Source: Polynucleobacter sp. UB-Piko-W3 (GTDB lineage: Bacteria; Pseudomonadota; Gammaproteobacteria; Burkholderiales; Burkholderiaceae). From it: a stretch of DNA of 64,000 bases. The notes below the pieces were generated by a model that worked only from the letters and a program-made list of their open reading frames with translations, was not told the DNA's origin and ran no database searches. Below, piece after piece: positions 55,968 through 64,000 of the stretch. The translations under genes and the position numbers were made by a program. The stretch spans positions 1,198,525 to 1,262,524 of the forward strand of contig NZ_JACVPY010000002.1 of NCBI RefSeq assembly GCF_018881635.1, read 5' to 3'. Every line of letters starts with the position of its first letter. The stretch's first letter is position 1.

Positions 55968-56897
55968 ATGATTCCCGTCAATTCGGTGCTGCAGGTCGGC
56001 CATTTCCCTGAATTAATGCAGGCAGAAATCGATCGTCGCTTTACCCCCACCCTCCATCTAGATCTTCAAGTTCCTCCGCCTGGCGGCCAGTTTGAGGCTA
56101 TCTTGCTGCGTTCTAATACCAAACTACCTGAGGCCTTAATTAAGCAAATCCCCAGCATTCGGATGGTTGCCACTTGTGGGGTTGGCTACGACAACCTACC
56201 TCTGACATACCTTAAAGAGCACGGTATTAAAGCCAGCAACACCCCAGGCGTCCTTAATGATGCCGTTTGCGAACTGGCTATTGGAATGATGCTAGGACTT
56301 CTTCGCCGTATTCCTGAATCTGAGGCCTTTATCAAAAGCGGCGGCTGGTCCAAAGCGCCATTTAAGTTAGCGACTACTCTTGCTGGAAAGAAGGTTGGCA
56401 TTGTGGGTATGGGTCGTATTGGCCAGGATTTAGCCAAACGACTAGAGCCTTTTAAGGTTGAAATTGCCTACAGTGGTCCCAGCCCCAAGCAGGTAGCCTG
56501 CACCTACTATCCCAATATCCTAGATTTAGCCCAAAACAGTGATGTCCTCTTCTTGGCCTGCCCAGCCACCCCCGATACAGACAAAATCGTGAATGCTCAG
56601 GTTCTAGAAGCAATGGGTCCAACTGCTTTTTTAATCAACATAGCCCGTGGCAGTGTAGTAGATGAAGAGGCTCTTTTATATGCACTGCAACATAAAAAGA
56701 TTGCTGGTGCTGCCCTGGATGTTTTTGAGAATGAGCCCAACCCCAATAAGGGCTTCTTAAGCCTTGATAATGTTTTACTCACACCGCATATCGGTAGCGC
56801 CACCACAGAAACACGGATAGCAATGACCAATTTAGCTGTAGATAATTTAGAAGCTTTTTTTGCAAAACAACCACTTCCATCAGAAGTGTCTATTTAA
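55968..56897 (+). CDS. D-isomer-specific 2-hydroxyacid dehydrogenase (glyoxylate/hydroxypyruvate reductase-like)
   Basis: 309 residues. NAD-binding site GIVGMGRIGQDLAKRLEPF, catalytic Arg in NIARGSVVDE, Glu in DVFENEPNPN and His in TPHIGSAT. It is the first gene of the plus-strand sugar-acid locus, 12 bases before the DapA-family gene. It probably handles the aldehyde-derived or keto-acid product of that pathway. Confidence 0.9.
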   Translation: MIPVNSVLQVGHFPELMQAEIDRRFTPTLHLDLQVPPPGGQFEAILLRSNTKLPEALIKQIPSIRMVATCGVGYDNLPLTYLKEHGIKASNTPGVLNDAVCELAIGMMLGLLRRIPESEAFIKSGGWSKAPFKLATTLAGKKVGIVGMGRIGQDLAKRLEPFKVEIAYSGPSPKQVACTYYPNILDLAQNSDVLFLACPATPDTDKIVNAQVLEAMGPTAFLINIARGSVVDEEALLYALQHKKIAGAALDVFENEPNPNKGFLSLDNVLLTPHIGSATTETRIAMTNLAVDNLEAFFAKQPLPSEVSI

Positions 56898-56909
56898 AAC
56901 GGAGTCAGC

Positions 56910-57836
56910 ATGACCATTTCTTTAATTCCATCCACACTGCCTGCAGTGTTATCTCCTGTATTAACCCCATTTAAAGCAGATAGCACACCAGACGCACAAA
57001 AATTACTCAAGCAATGCAAATGGCTATCAGCAAATGGCGTTGGTCAGGCGATCTTTGGCACGAACTCCGAAGCAAATTCGATGTCTGCTACACAAAAGAT
57101 GAATACGCTCACTGCACTGATTGAGGGCGGTTTAAACCCTGAGCATATGATGCCGGGCACTGGCTCAACTTCTGTTGAGAGCACCTATCGGATGACTGCT
57201 CATGCCTTAAGTCATAAATGCGCGGGTGTGTTGATGTTGCCGCCGTTCTACTACAAAGATATTACGGACGATGGTCTGTTTGCTTACTTTTCTGAAGTGA
57301 TTCAAAGAATGGGCAACTCCGCATTGCAAATTTATATTTACAACATACCGCCTGTCACCAAAATCAATTTAAGCCTTTCATTGCTAGAGCGCTTAATTAA
57401 AGAGTACCCAAAAACTGTCGTAGGCATGAAAGACAGCTCTGGTGATTGGGAATATACCGAATCTGTGATTAAGCTATTAGCCCCTTCCGGCTTTCGCGTC
57501 TACGCCGGCAGTGAAACATTCCTCATGCGCACCTTACGTGCTGGTGGCGTTGGCTGTATTTCTGCTACCGCAAACGTCAATCCAAAAGCAATTGCTGATG
57601 TAGCGGCGCACTGGAGAGAATCTAATGCTGATGAACGCCAAGCAGATTTAGACAAAGTACGCGCTGTTTTTGCCCATTACCAAATGATTGCTGGCATGAA
57701 AACTGCTGTTGCACACTTTAGTAAAGATCCTGAGTGGTTGCGAGTACGCCCACCACTCATGCAATTGAGCGCTGATCAACAGGCTAAATTATTAAGTGAG
57801 CTCAAAGCAATTAATTTCAGTATGCCGGGTCTTTAA
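56910..57836 (+). CDS. Dihydrodipicolinate synthase (DapA)-family aldolase/dehydratase
   Basis: 308 residues, TIM barrel. The Schiff-base Lys174 is in VVGMKDSSGD and Tyr144 in IYIYNIPPV. This is not the lysine-pathway DapA by context; it sits between a hydroxyacid dehydrogenase and a TAXI-TRAP transporter, so an aldolase or dehydratase for a 2-keto-3-deoxy sugar acid is likely. The exact substrate cannot be read from sequence. Confidence 0.9.
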   Translation: MTISLIPSTLPAVLSPVLTPFKADSTPDAQKLLKQCKWLSANGVGQAIFGTNSEANSMSATQKMNTLTALIEGGLNPEHMMPGTGSTSVESTYRMTAHALSHKCAGVLMLPPFYYKDITDDGLFAYFSEVIQRMGNSALQIYIYNIPPVTKINLSLSLLERLIKEYPKTVVGMKDSSGDWEYTESVIKLLAPSGFRVYAGSETFLMRTLRAGGVGCISATANVNPKAIADVAAHWRESNADERQADLDKVRAVFAHYQMIAGMKTAVAHFSKDPEWLRVRPPLMQLSADQQAKLLSELKAINFSMPGL

Positions 57837-57863
57837 TTCAATTCAACATTATTAGGAGACAAA

Positions 57864-58814
57864 ATGAAACTACTTAAAATCATGGTGCTTTCTCTCAGCT
57901 TCTTGTGGGCAAGTGCACAAGCACAGAATCTTTCCATTGCAACCGGTGGTACTGGAGGCGTTTATTACCCAATGGGTGGAGGCCTAGCCTCAGTCTTATC
58001 CAAGCATGTCCCAGGTATGTCAGCAACTGCTGAAGTTACAGGCGGTTCAGTTGATAACTTAAAACTGATTGGCACTGGCAAACCTTACGTTGGTTTCTCA
58101 ATGGCTGATGCTGCTAAAGACGCCAAAGATGGTGAAGATAAATTCAAGGACAAGCCAATAGATTTGCGCAATTTACTCATCCTGTATCCAAACCTCATGC
58201 ACGTTGCTACAGTCGAGTCCACTGGCATTAAGACGATGAAAGATTTAAAAGGGAAGCGCGTCAGTACAGGCTCACCAGGCAGTGCCACTGAAGTCATGGC
58301 ATTTCGCTTGCTTGAGGCTGCCGGTCTAGATAAAGATAAGGATGTAAAACGCGAGCGTTTGAGCGTTGCAGAATCCGTCAATGCAGTAAAAGATCGCAAG
58401 ATTGATGCTTTCTTCTGGGTAGGCGGCTTGCCAACTGCAGCCGTTACTGATCTGGCAAACAGCCCGAGCATGAAAATCGTGATGATTGATACTGCTGCTG
58501 AAGTTCCTGCTATGAATAAAAAATATGGCAACCTTTACTTTCCATCCTTAATTACTAAACAAACTTATAGCGGTATGGAGAAAGACAATAATGTTGCAGC
58601 AGTTGCAAACTTATTGGTCGTCAATGCTTCTATGTCTGATGCTGAGGCATACAAAATTGTGAAGGCGATTTTTGATAATCAGCTTGAACTAGTCCGCTCA
58701 CATGCTGAGTACAGAAATATCAAGTTAGAGAACCAAAAAGCGAATGCTTCACCGATTGCCTATCATCCTGGCGCTTTGAAGTACTTCAAAGAAAAAGGCA
58801 TCAAAGTTAATTAA
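57864..58814 (+). CDS. TAXI-family TRAP transporter solute-binding protein
   Basis: 316 residues. The signal peptide ends near AQAQN, and the TAXI pattern follows (LSIATGGTGGVYYPMGGGLA). It binds the substrate in the periplasm for the fused TRAP permease encoded next. An 8-bp hairpin between the two genes may lower permease expression relative to the binding protein. Confidence 0.93.
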   Translation: MKLLKIMVLSLSFLWASAQAQNLSIATGGTGGVYYPMGGGLASVLSKHVPGMSATAEVTGGSVDNLKLIGTGKPYVGFSMADAAKDAKDGEDKFKDKPIDLRNLLILYPNLMHVATVESTGIKTMKDLKGKRVSTGSPGSATEVMAFRLLEAAGLDKDKDVKRERLSVAESVNAVKDRKIDAFFWVGGLPTAAVTDLANSPSMKIVMIDTAAEVPAMNKKYGNLYFPSLITKQTYSGMEKDNNVAAVANLLVVNASMSDAEAYKIVKAIFDNQLELVRSHAEYRNIKLENQKANASPIAYHPGALKYFKEKGIKVN

Positions 58815-58822
58815 GCTTTAGC

Positions 58823-58843
58823 GGGGTGAGTTAATCTCACCCC
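58823..58843 (+). terminator. Hairpin between TAXI binding protein and TRAP permease
   Basis: GGGGTGAG / CTCACCCC stem with a TTAAT loop, followed by only a weak T tract. It is likely an attenuator or mRNA-stability hairpin, giving more binding protein than permease; a full terminator is less likely. Confidence 0.6.
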
Positions 58844-58890
58844 TTCTGCTTTAATATGGCACATAAATATAAATATAGACGGGCTAGGCC

Positions 58891-60903
58891 ATGAATCAAA
58901 ACGTGATTGACAACGAAACTCAAGAAAAATTAGACGCCTTCATTAAGCAAGAAGAAGGTGACTCCAATGATTACAAAGGTCTTCTGGCGAAGTTCATTAC
59001 CTTGGTGGCAGTTGGTATGTCTTTGTTTCATCTCTATGCAGCCTACTCTATAGTTCCAACACAGCAATTGCGTGTAATCCACGTGGCCTTAGTTTTGTTT
59101 TTGGTCTTTTTGAGCTTTCCCATTGCTACTCGCTTTAAAAATAGGTTGATGTTTTGGGATGTTTTATTTGCTATTGGCTCAGTTGCTATTGCTTATTACA
59201 TCCTAAGTGGCGGCGATGATTTCATGGATAGAAACACCGCGCCAAATCCTACTGATATCATGGTTGGCATTGGTCTCATTCTGCTCATCCTAGAGAGTGT
59301 TAGAAGAACCAATGGCATGGTCCTAGTAACGGTTACCGTTCTCTTTTTGCTTTACGCCTTCCTAGGCAACTACCTGCCTGCGCCGTGGACTCATAAAGGC
59401 TATGATCTCGATCGTCTGGTCGGTTATATGTATATGAGCCTCGAAGGCATCTATGGCACTGCAGTCGACGTATCTGCAACCCTGATTATTCTGTTTACCA
59501 TCTTTGGCGCCTTCTTACAATTTACTGGCGCTGGCAAGTTCTTTATCGACTTCTCCTTTGCGGCAATGGGTGGCAAATCCTCAGGGGTTGGCAGAACCAT
59601 TGTGCTGTCTTCATTCTTAATGGGCGGCCCATCTGGCTCTGGGGTCGCAACTACCGTTACGGTAGGATCTGTTGCCGCACCCATGTTAGACAAAGTTGGC
59701 TATGAAAAGAATGCTGCTGGCGGTCTCTTAGCTGCCGGTGGTCTTGGTGCCATTATTTCACCACCAGTTTTGGGCGCAGCTGCTTTCTTGATTGCAGATT
59801 TTCTGAAGATTTCCTATTTAGATGTGTTGCTCATGGCAACTATTCCCACGATTCTTTTCTACCTTGGCCTATTTGTCATGGTTGAGATTGATGTTCGTAA
59901 ATATGGGATGAAGAATATTCATTTTGAATCTGCGGAAAGTGCCTGGTCACTAACGAAAAAATACTGGTTCCATTTTTTCTCGCTAATTTCGATTGTGGTG
60001 TTCATGATGTTTGGTTTCTCACCGGTGATGTCGGTATTTTGGGCAACCGTAGTATCCGCTTTCTCCAGCATGTTGCGCGAAGATACTGCCATCATTCCGT
60101 GGGCCTGGTTTAAGGGTAAGGAGCCTATTCTTTCTGGGCTCTACAACTCTAATCTCACTAAAGCACTTGCTTCAGGATCTACTGGAGTATTGGCTATTGC
60201 CGCAACCTGTGCGGGCGCTGGCTTAATTGTGGGTACCGTTACCCTAACTGGTCTTGGCCTCAAATTTAGCTCGATTGTGATTCAGTATGCAGGTGGCTCA
60301 CTATTGCTCACCGCGATCTTCACCGCTTTAATTGTTTGGATTGTGGGTCTGGCTGTGCCAGTCACTGCGTCATACATTATTTGTGCAGTGATAGCGGCGC
60401 CGGCATTGATCAATTTAGGTGTGCCCGCCTTTGCTGCACATATGTTTATTTTTTACTACGCCGTTCTCTCCGAGGTTTCTCCTCCAACAGCGCTCTCTCC
60501 ATTTGCGGCAGCGGCGATTTGTAAGGGCAACCCCTATAGAACAACTTTACAAACCTGGAAATACGTTGCTCCAGCGATTCTGGTGCCATTCATGTTTGTT
60601 CTAGACAAGTCTGGAGTGAGCTTGCTCCTGATGGGCTCTAGCAGCGCCTTAGAACAAGCAGATTGGTCGCAAATTGCCTGGATCTCATTTACTGCAGTGG
60701 TTGGAATCATCTGTTTGGCGGGCGGTCTTCAAGGGTGGTTTATTGAAAAAACTAAGATCTTTGAGCGTGTGATCATGATCGTCTCTGGAGTTGCTTTGGC
60801 TTATCCATCTAGTGAGGCTGATCTGATTGGCTTTATTGGGTTTGCTTTAGTACTCATTACCCAAACGATGACCCATTTAAAATTAAGTCGTAAGTCTTCC
60901 TAG
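58891..60903 (+). CDS. TRAP transporter fused permease (DctQM)
   Basis: 670 residues with about 16-18 membrane spans. The N-terminal small-subunit (DctQ-like) part is fused to the large DctM-type subunit (GGPSGSGVATTVTVGSVAAP, GLGAIISPPVLGAAAF, VSPPTALSPFAAAAI). It uses an ion gradient to import the acid captured by the TAXI protein. A perfect 12-bp terminator follows. Confidence 0.94.
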   Translation: MNQNVIDNETQEKLDAFIKQEEGDSNDYKGLLAKFITLVAVGMSLFHLYAAYSIVPTQQLRVIHVALVLFLVFLSFPIATRFKNRLMFWDVLFAIGSVAIAYYILSGGDDFMDRNTAPNPTDIMVGIGLILLILESVRRTNGMVLVTVTVLFLLYAFLGNYLPAPWTHKGYDLDRLVGYMYMSLEGIYGTAVDVSATLIILFTIFGAFLQFTGAGKFFIDFSFAAMGGKSSGVGRTIVLSSFLMGGPSGSGVATTVTVGSVAAPMLDKVGYEKNAAGGLLAAGGLGAIISPPVLGAAAFLIADFLKISYLDVLLMATIPTILFYLGLFVMVEIDVRKYGMKNIHFESAESAWSLTKKYWFHFFSLISIVVFMMFGFSPVMSVFWATVVSAFSSMLREDTAIIPWAWFKGKEPILSGLYNSNLTKALASGSTGVLAIAATCAGAGLIVGTVTLTGLGLKFSSIVIQYAGGSLLLTAIFTALIVWIVGLAVPVTASYIICAVIAAPALINLGVPAFAAHMFIFYYAVLSEVSPPTALSPFAAAAICKGNPYRTTLQTWKYVAPAILVPFMFVLDKSGVSLLLMGSSSALEQADWSQIAWISFTAVVGIICLAGGLQGWFIEKTKIFERVIMIVSGVALAYPSSEADLIGFIGFALVLITQTMTHLKLSRKSS

Positions 60904-60932
60904 ACAAAAATATTAGCAGTGCAGATATGAAA

Positions 60933-60960
60933 AATAAGGCCCGCAAATGCGGGCCTTATT
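60933..60960. terminator. Terminator between TRAP permease and enolase-superfamily gene
   Basis: Perfect 12-bp stem AATAAGGCCCGC / GCGGGCCTTATT with an AAAT loop. The A/T-rich base suits termination in both directions, as expected between convergent genes. Confidence 0.88.
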
Positions 60961-60985
60961 AATTCAATGCTGATGTATTGAGGAT

Positions 60986-62119
60986 TTAAGCGATCTTTGT
61001 CCACGCTGCTTTACCAGCATATTTTTTAACTGCAGCCTCATCAAACTCAAATCCCAAGCCTGGTGTTTTGTGCAGTATTAAGTCACCATTCTTAAAGGTA
61101 AGCTGCTTATTAATTAATCTACGGAAATTGAGCACCTGATCATCTAAGAAAAACTCTACAAATCGAGCATTAGGTGTGGCAGCAACTAAAGGTGCATGCA
61201 AATCATGCATCCAATGAGGGCAGACCGTAACGCCCTTTAAATCAGCATACGCAGAGATTCTGCGCCACTCTGTAATGCCACCACAAACAGCTGCATCTGA
61301 TTGCAGGATCCTAGCACCGCCTGAGTCAATTAACTCTCTAAAACGCCAGCGTCCAGCTTCCATTTCGCCAGTGGCAACATTGATCTTCGTTAGGCGAGCA
61401 AGAGCTGCATGCAAATCTATCGCGTCTGGTGAAAATGGCTCCTCAATCCAGTAGGGGTTATAGGCTTCAAAACGTCGCACATACTCTAACGCAGTGGGTA
61501 AATCACGCCATGCATTATTGGCATCTAGAGTCAGCAAAATATCATTGCCGATGGCTTTGCGAGCAGCCTTCACTCGGGCCTCTTCTTGGGCTGGAGATAA
61601 ACGCCCCACTTTCATCTTGACGGCTTTAAATCCTTGCTTAACATAAGACTCCATTTCTTGACCAAGCTTGGCTGGAGTTTTACCCTCAAGGTAATAGCCG
61701 CCACTTGCATAGGCAGGAACTCGGTCGTCCACTACTGAACCAAGATACTGATGTAATGGCAGGCCAACAGAGCGAGCGTTCAGATCCCAGAGTGCTGTAT
61801 CCAAAATAGAGATGCCCCGCATCACTGCGCCAGTGCGTCCCTGCAAAATGGATTCGTTATACATCTCCATCCACAAGCCTTCACTGCGATGGCTATTCTG
61901 CCCAATCAGCTTTGGAGCTAATAACTGCTCGACAGCAATTTTGGCAATATCACCACCAGCACTGCCAACATAACAAAAACCAATGCCTTCATTACCATCC
62001 TTGCCGCGAACCTTCACCAGGCAATAGTGCCGCTCAGAAACGGTACGAGTGGAAAATGAAGTGACTTTATCCAAGGGCACTGCTACTGAGGTAACCTGAA
62101 CAGATTCAATAATCGGCAT
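60986..62119 (-). CDS. Mandelate racemase/muconate lactonizing enzyme-family dehydratase or racemase
   Basis: 377 residues, enolase superfamily. The catalytic K-x-K is Lys168/Lys170 (AVKMKVG). Metal ligands are near Asp199, Glu226 and Glu252 (TLDANNAW, WIEEPF, ATGE), and His302 with Asp275 forms the MR-type dyad (CPHWMHD). A complete set of these residues fits an acid-sugar dehydratase of the mandelate racemase subgroup. Opposite to the TAXI-TRAP genes, it may catalyse the first dehydration of the imported acid. Confidence 0.9.
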   Translation of the reverse strand: MPIIESVQVTSVAVPLDKVTSFSTRTVSERHYCLVKVRGKDGNEGIGFCYVGSAGGDIAKIAVEQLLAPKLIGQNSHRSEGLWMEMYNESILQGRTGAVMRGISILDTALWDLNARSVGLPLHQYLGSVVDDRVPAYASGGYYLEGKTPAKLGQEMESYVKQGFKAVKMKVGRLSPAQEEARVKAARKAIGNDILLTLDANNAWRDLPTALEYVRRFEAYNPYWIEEPFSPDAIDLHAALARLTKINVATGEMEAGRWRFRELIDSGGARILQSDAAVCGGITEWRRISAYADLKGVTVCPHWMHDLHAPLVAATPNARFVEFFLDDQVLNFRRLINKQLTFKNGDLILHKTPGLGFEFDEAAVKKYAGKAAWTKIA

Positions 62120-62310
62120 CTAAACTCCTTATTTCAAAAAATGATTGTATCGATAGTTTAAATGCTCGATCTGAGGCTTAAGCAGTGATCATTTCATCAA
62201 ATGCTCAACGCGAGATAGAAATACGACCCCTGAAAATACGAAGCCTCGCTTTAATTTGCTGCACTACAACATAATTATCCGTATGCTGGCTCACATTATT
62301 AGATAATTAC

Positions 62311-63732
62311 ATGGTGAACAAAAAAGTAACTTGTCGCTCCCTCCTGCAAAAAAGAGCGCTTCTTCTGATTGGGTATACCTTTCTAGGTCTGCTCCCTGCT
62401 TTTGTATCTGTAGCCAATGCCCAAACTAACCAAACCCGTAAGAAGGTGATTGTTCAGAATACGAAACCCGTTGGCTTTAAAGACACTGCAGCAAAAGGGG
62501 CTTCAAAAAGTAATAGCCTAAATCCTGCACTCTTTCAGCGCAAAGACCCCAACGAAGTAGATCTCGATAGCGCTAGTAATCTTGACTACCGCATCGTTCA
62601 AGGTTGTCTGCGACGCAGCTTTAACGAAGATAATTTGCCTGCCAGCGTTGGTATTGATAACCGGCAGTTTTCAGAATTTTTCAAAACTCAAACTAAAACG
62701 TTCTTTGATCGCATGCGCGGTGATTGCATTCCTTATGCAGCTGCGTTTGGCAGCCGTAACCGCTTTGACTCCCTGAGCATTATGAATGGCCCGATTCAGG
62801 ATAGTAAAACAGAAGTATGGACATTCACACCGTCCGCATTTGGTGGATTCTTAATTCAACAAGACTATTTAAAAAATGAATCTAAGAACCTGACTGAACT
62901 ACGAATTCCATTGAGAGATGTTTTATACGACCCCCGTAAGGTTGGCGACCTACTCCCAGTGGAATTGGTTTGGGAATTAAATTCTCTCATTAAACAGATC
63001 TATCCGGAAGAAAATAACTCATTAGAAAATACCAATAGCATCGTTCGTTTAATTGTGGACTTTGGTGATCGCGAGAGGTGGGCCCAAATCTGGGCTACTG
63101 AAATCATTGATCCAGCGAATAAAGAGGTATTTGCCAGTGCCTATTGGGTAGATCGTAACGATATCCCTGGTGGCTTCTTTACTGGGAGTGGTGAATCTCT
63201 CGAGCGATCTTTTTGGACAAATCCACTAAGCTATCGTCGTATTTCACGAGGCGTTGGTAGCGTTCGTGCTTCTAGCAAGCGCCCAAGTAGTAATGCATCT
63301 GCTGCCCCAACCCAACAACCCAAGCAGCGCTATCGAACCCACATGGGCATTGATTATGCTGCGCCAACCGGCACCCCTATCTTTAGCGTAGCCAATGGTA
63401 AAGTTGCTCACCTTGGCTATAGCGGTGCTTTTGGTAATCTCATTATTTTGGAGCACCCTGGCAACTACCACACCTACTATGCGCATCTTAGTAACTACAA
63501 CGTTGAGCTTGCAGTGGGCAATGAAGTACGCCGCGGTTTAGAGATTGGCTATGTTGGATCAACGGGAAGATCAACTGGTCCACATCTCCATTTTGAACTG
63601 AGAAAAAATGGTATCTATATTGATCCATACGGAATCAAGACTCAGCTCGATTTATGGTCTATGCGAAACAATGAAAGCGGTCAGCTTACAAGAGAAATTC
63701 TTTTGCTGGGAAGCCCTATCAAATCGAATTGA
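62311..63732 (+). CDS. M23-family murein endopeptidase with unknown N-terminal domain
   Basis: 473 residues. A signal peptide ends near VANAQ. Residues about 90-300 match no family I recognise. The C-terminal M23 (LytM) domain (about 335-450) has the zinc ligands His344 and Asp348 in HMGIDYA, and the HLHFE motif His425/His427. The active site is intact, so it should cleave peptidoglycan cross-links rather than only activate amidases. The 191-base gap upstream is divergent from the enolase-family gene; I see no clear operator there. Confidence 0.9.
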   Translation: MVNKKVTCRSLLQKRALLLIGYTFLGLLPAFVSVANAQTNQTRKKVIVQNTKPVGFKDTAAKGASKSNSLNPALFQRKDPNEVDLDSASNLDYRIVQGCLRRSFNEDNLPASVGIDNRQFSEFFKTQTKTFFDRMRGDCIPYAAAFGSRNRFDSLSIMNGPIQDSKTEVWTFTPSAFGGFLIQQDYLKNESKNLTELRIPLRDVLYDPRKVGDLLPVELVWELNSLIKQIYPEENNSLENTNSIVRLIVDFGDRERWAQIWATEIIDPANKEVFASAYWVDRNDIPGGFFTGSGESLERSFWTNPLSYRRISRGVGSVRASSKRPSSNASAAPTQQPKQRYRTHMGIDYAAPTGTPIFSVANGKVAHLGYSGAFGNLIILEHPGNYHTYYAHLSNYNVELAVGNEVRRGLEIGYVGSTGRSTGPHLHFELRKNGIYIDPYGIKTQLDLWSMRNNESGQLTREILLLGSPIKSN

Positions 63733-63766
63733 TAGAACTTTGGTAAAAATGCTGATCTAGAAATAA

Positions 63767-63792
63767 AAATAGGGTCCGCATGGACCCTATTT
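63767..63792. terminator. Terminator after M23 gene, shared with stress-protein gene
   Basis: Perfect 11-bp stem AAATAGGGTCC / GGACCCTATTT with a GCAT loop between convergent genes. Confidence 0.85.
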
Positions 63793-63813
63793 CTTTAAGC
63801 AATCAATCTTCAA

Positions 63814-64000
63814 TCAGCCGAGAACTAATACCGGCAATTTTGAATGCACAATCACCTCATGTGTCTCGCTACCAAGCAAAAGACCTTTGATGCCAGTACG
63901 CTTATGTGATGCCATCACAATCACATCCGCTTTTGATTTTTTAGCTCCATCCAAAATGCCTTCGGATAAAGTGGAATTAGAGATATGCAGTGTTTTTGCT
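63814..64000 (-). CDS. Universal stress protein, C-terminal part (start outside window)
   Basis: The frame is open to the window edge. The last 60 residues show the UspA nucleotide-binding end (ADVIVMASHKRTG, GLLLGSETHEVIVHSKLPVLVL), including the G-2x-G-9x-G(S/T)-like pattern. It is a cytoplasmic ATP-binding stress protein; the target is unknown. Confidence 0.9.
   Translation of the reverse strand, partial: AKTLHISNSTLSEGILDGAKKSKADVIVMASHKRTGIKGLLLGSETHEVIVHSKLPVLVLG

Overview
The window looks like a low-GC member of the Burkholderiaceae, most likely Polynucleobacter or a close freshwater relative. This is inferred from gene order and protein character: rpsP-rimM-trmD-rplS, gyrA-serC-pheA-hisC-tyrA-aroA-cmk-rpsA-ihfB-lapB-ugd-rfaE-rfaD, cysM-mltB, an ssrA tag ending ALAA, many orphan Bug-type binding proteins, and a base composition well below that of Burkholderia. 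No database was searched.

Layout. 1-4376: end of rsgA, a CobD/CbiB-family membrane protein, a Nudix hydrolase, and the rplS-trmD-rimM-rpsP translation operon. 4568-11786: two small envelope proteins, then a minus-strand acyl-CoA oxidation operon (deacetylase-like protein, acyl-CoA ligase, EtfB, EtfA, acyl-CoA dehydrogenase). 11870-14514: mltB, cysM and a ComEA-like protein. 14646-19801: a four-gene minus-strand cassette encoding a secreted TPR-CHAT protease-like protein, a small secreted Ig-like protein, a zinc-ribbon membrane protein and a secreted alpha/beta hydrolase. It lies between housekeeping genes and is the best candidate for an uncharacterised system. 19915-35713: a long minus-strand housekeeping run for LPS heptose and UDP-glucuronate, LPS assembly, IHF, ribosomal protein S1, aromatic and serine biosynthesis, and gyrase A.

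35871-38402: an OmpA-like protein, ubiG, gph and tmRNA. 38456-41088: a short accessory stretch after tmRNA, with genes on alternating strands. It contains a MipA-type outer-membrane gene split by a -1 shift exactly at a TTTAAAA heptamer. 41100-51464: a methyltransferase, pirin, a carboxymuconolactone-decarboxylase-like protein, trhO, three orphan tripartite-tricarboxylate-type binding proteins, an MmgE/PrpD protein, a 2-hydroxyacid dehydrogenase and a two-gene chromate transporter. 51476-53692: crcB, a LigB-type dioxygenase, two very small genes (45 and 55 codons) and a site-2-protease-family membrane protein. 53790-54912: cytochrome c' and cytochrome b561.

54942-62119: a likely sugar-acid or hydroxy-acid utilisation locus with a TAXI-TRAP transporter, an enolase-superfamily dehydratase or racemase, a DapA-family lyase and two dehydrogenases. 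The window ends with an M23 endopeptidase and part of a universal stress protein. I found no CRISPR array, insertion sequence, integrase, tRNA or rRNA gene. No stretch above 300 bases lacks a gene.
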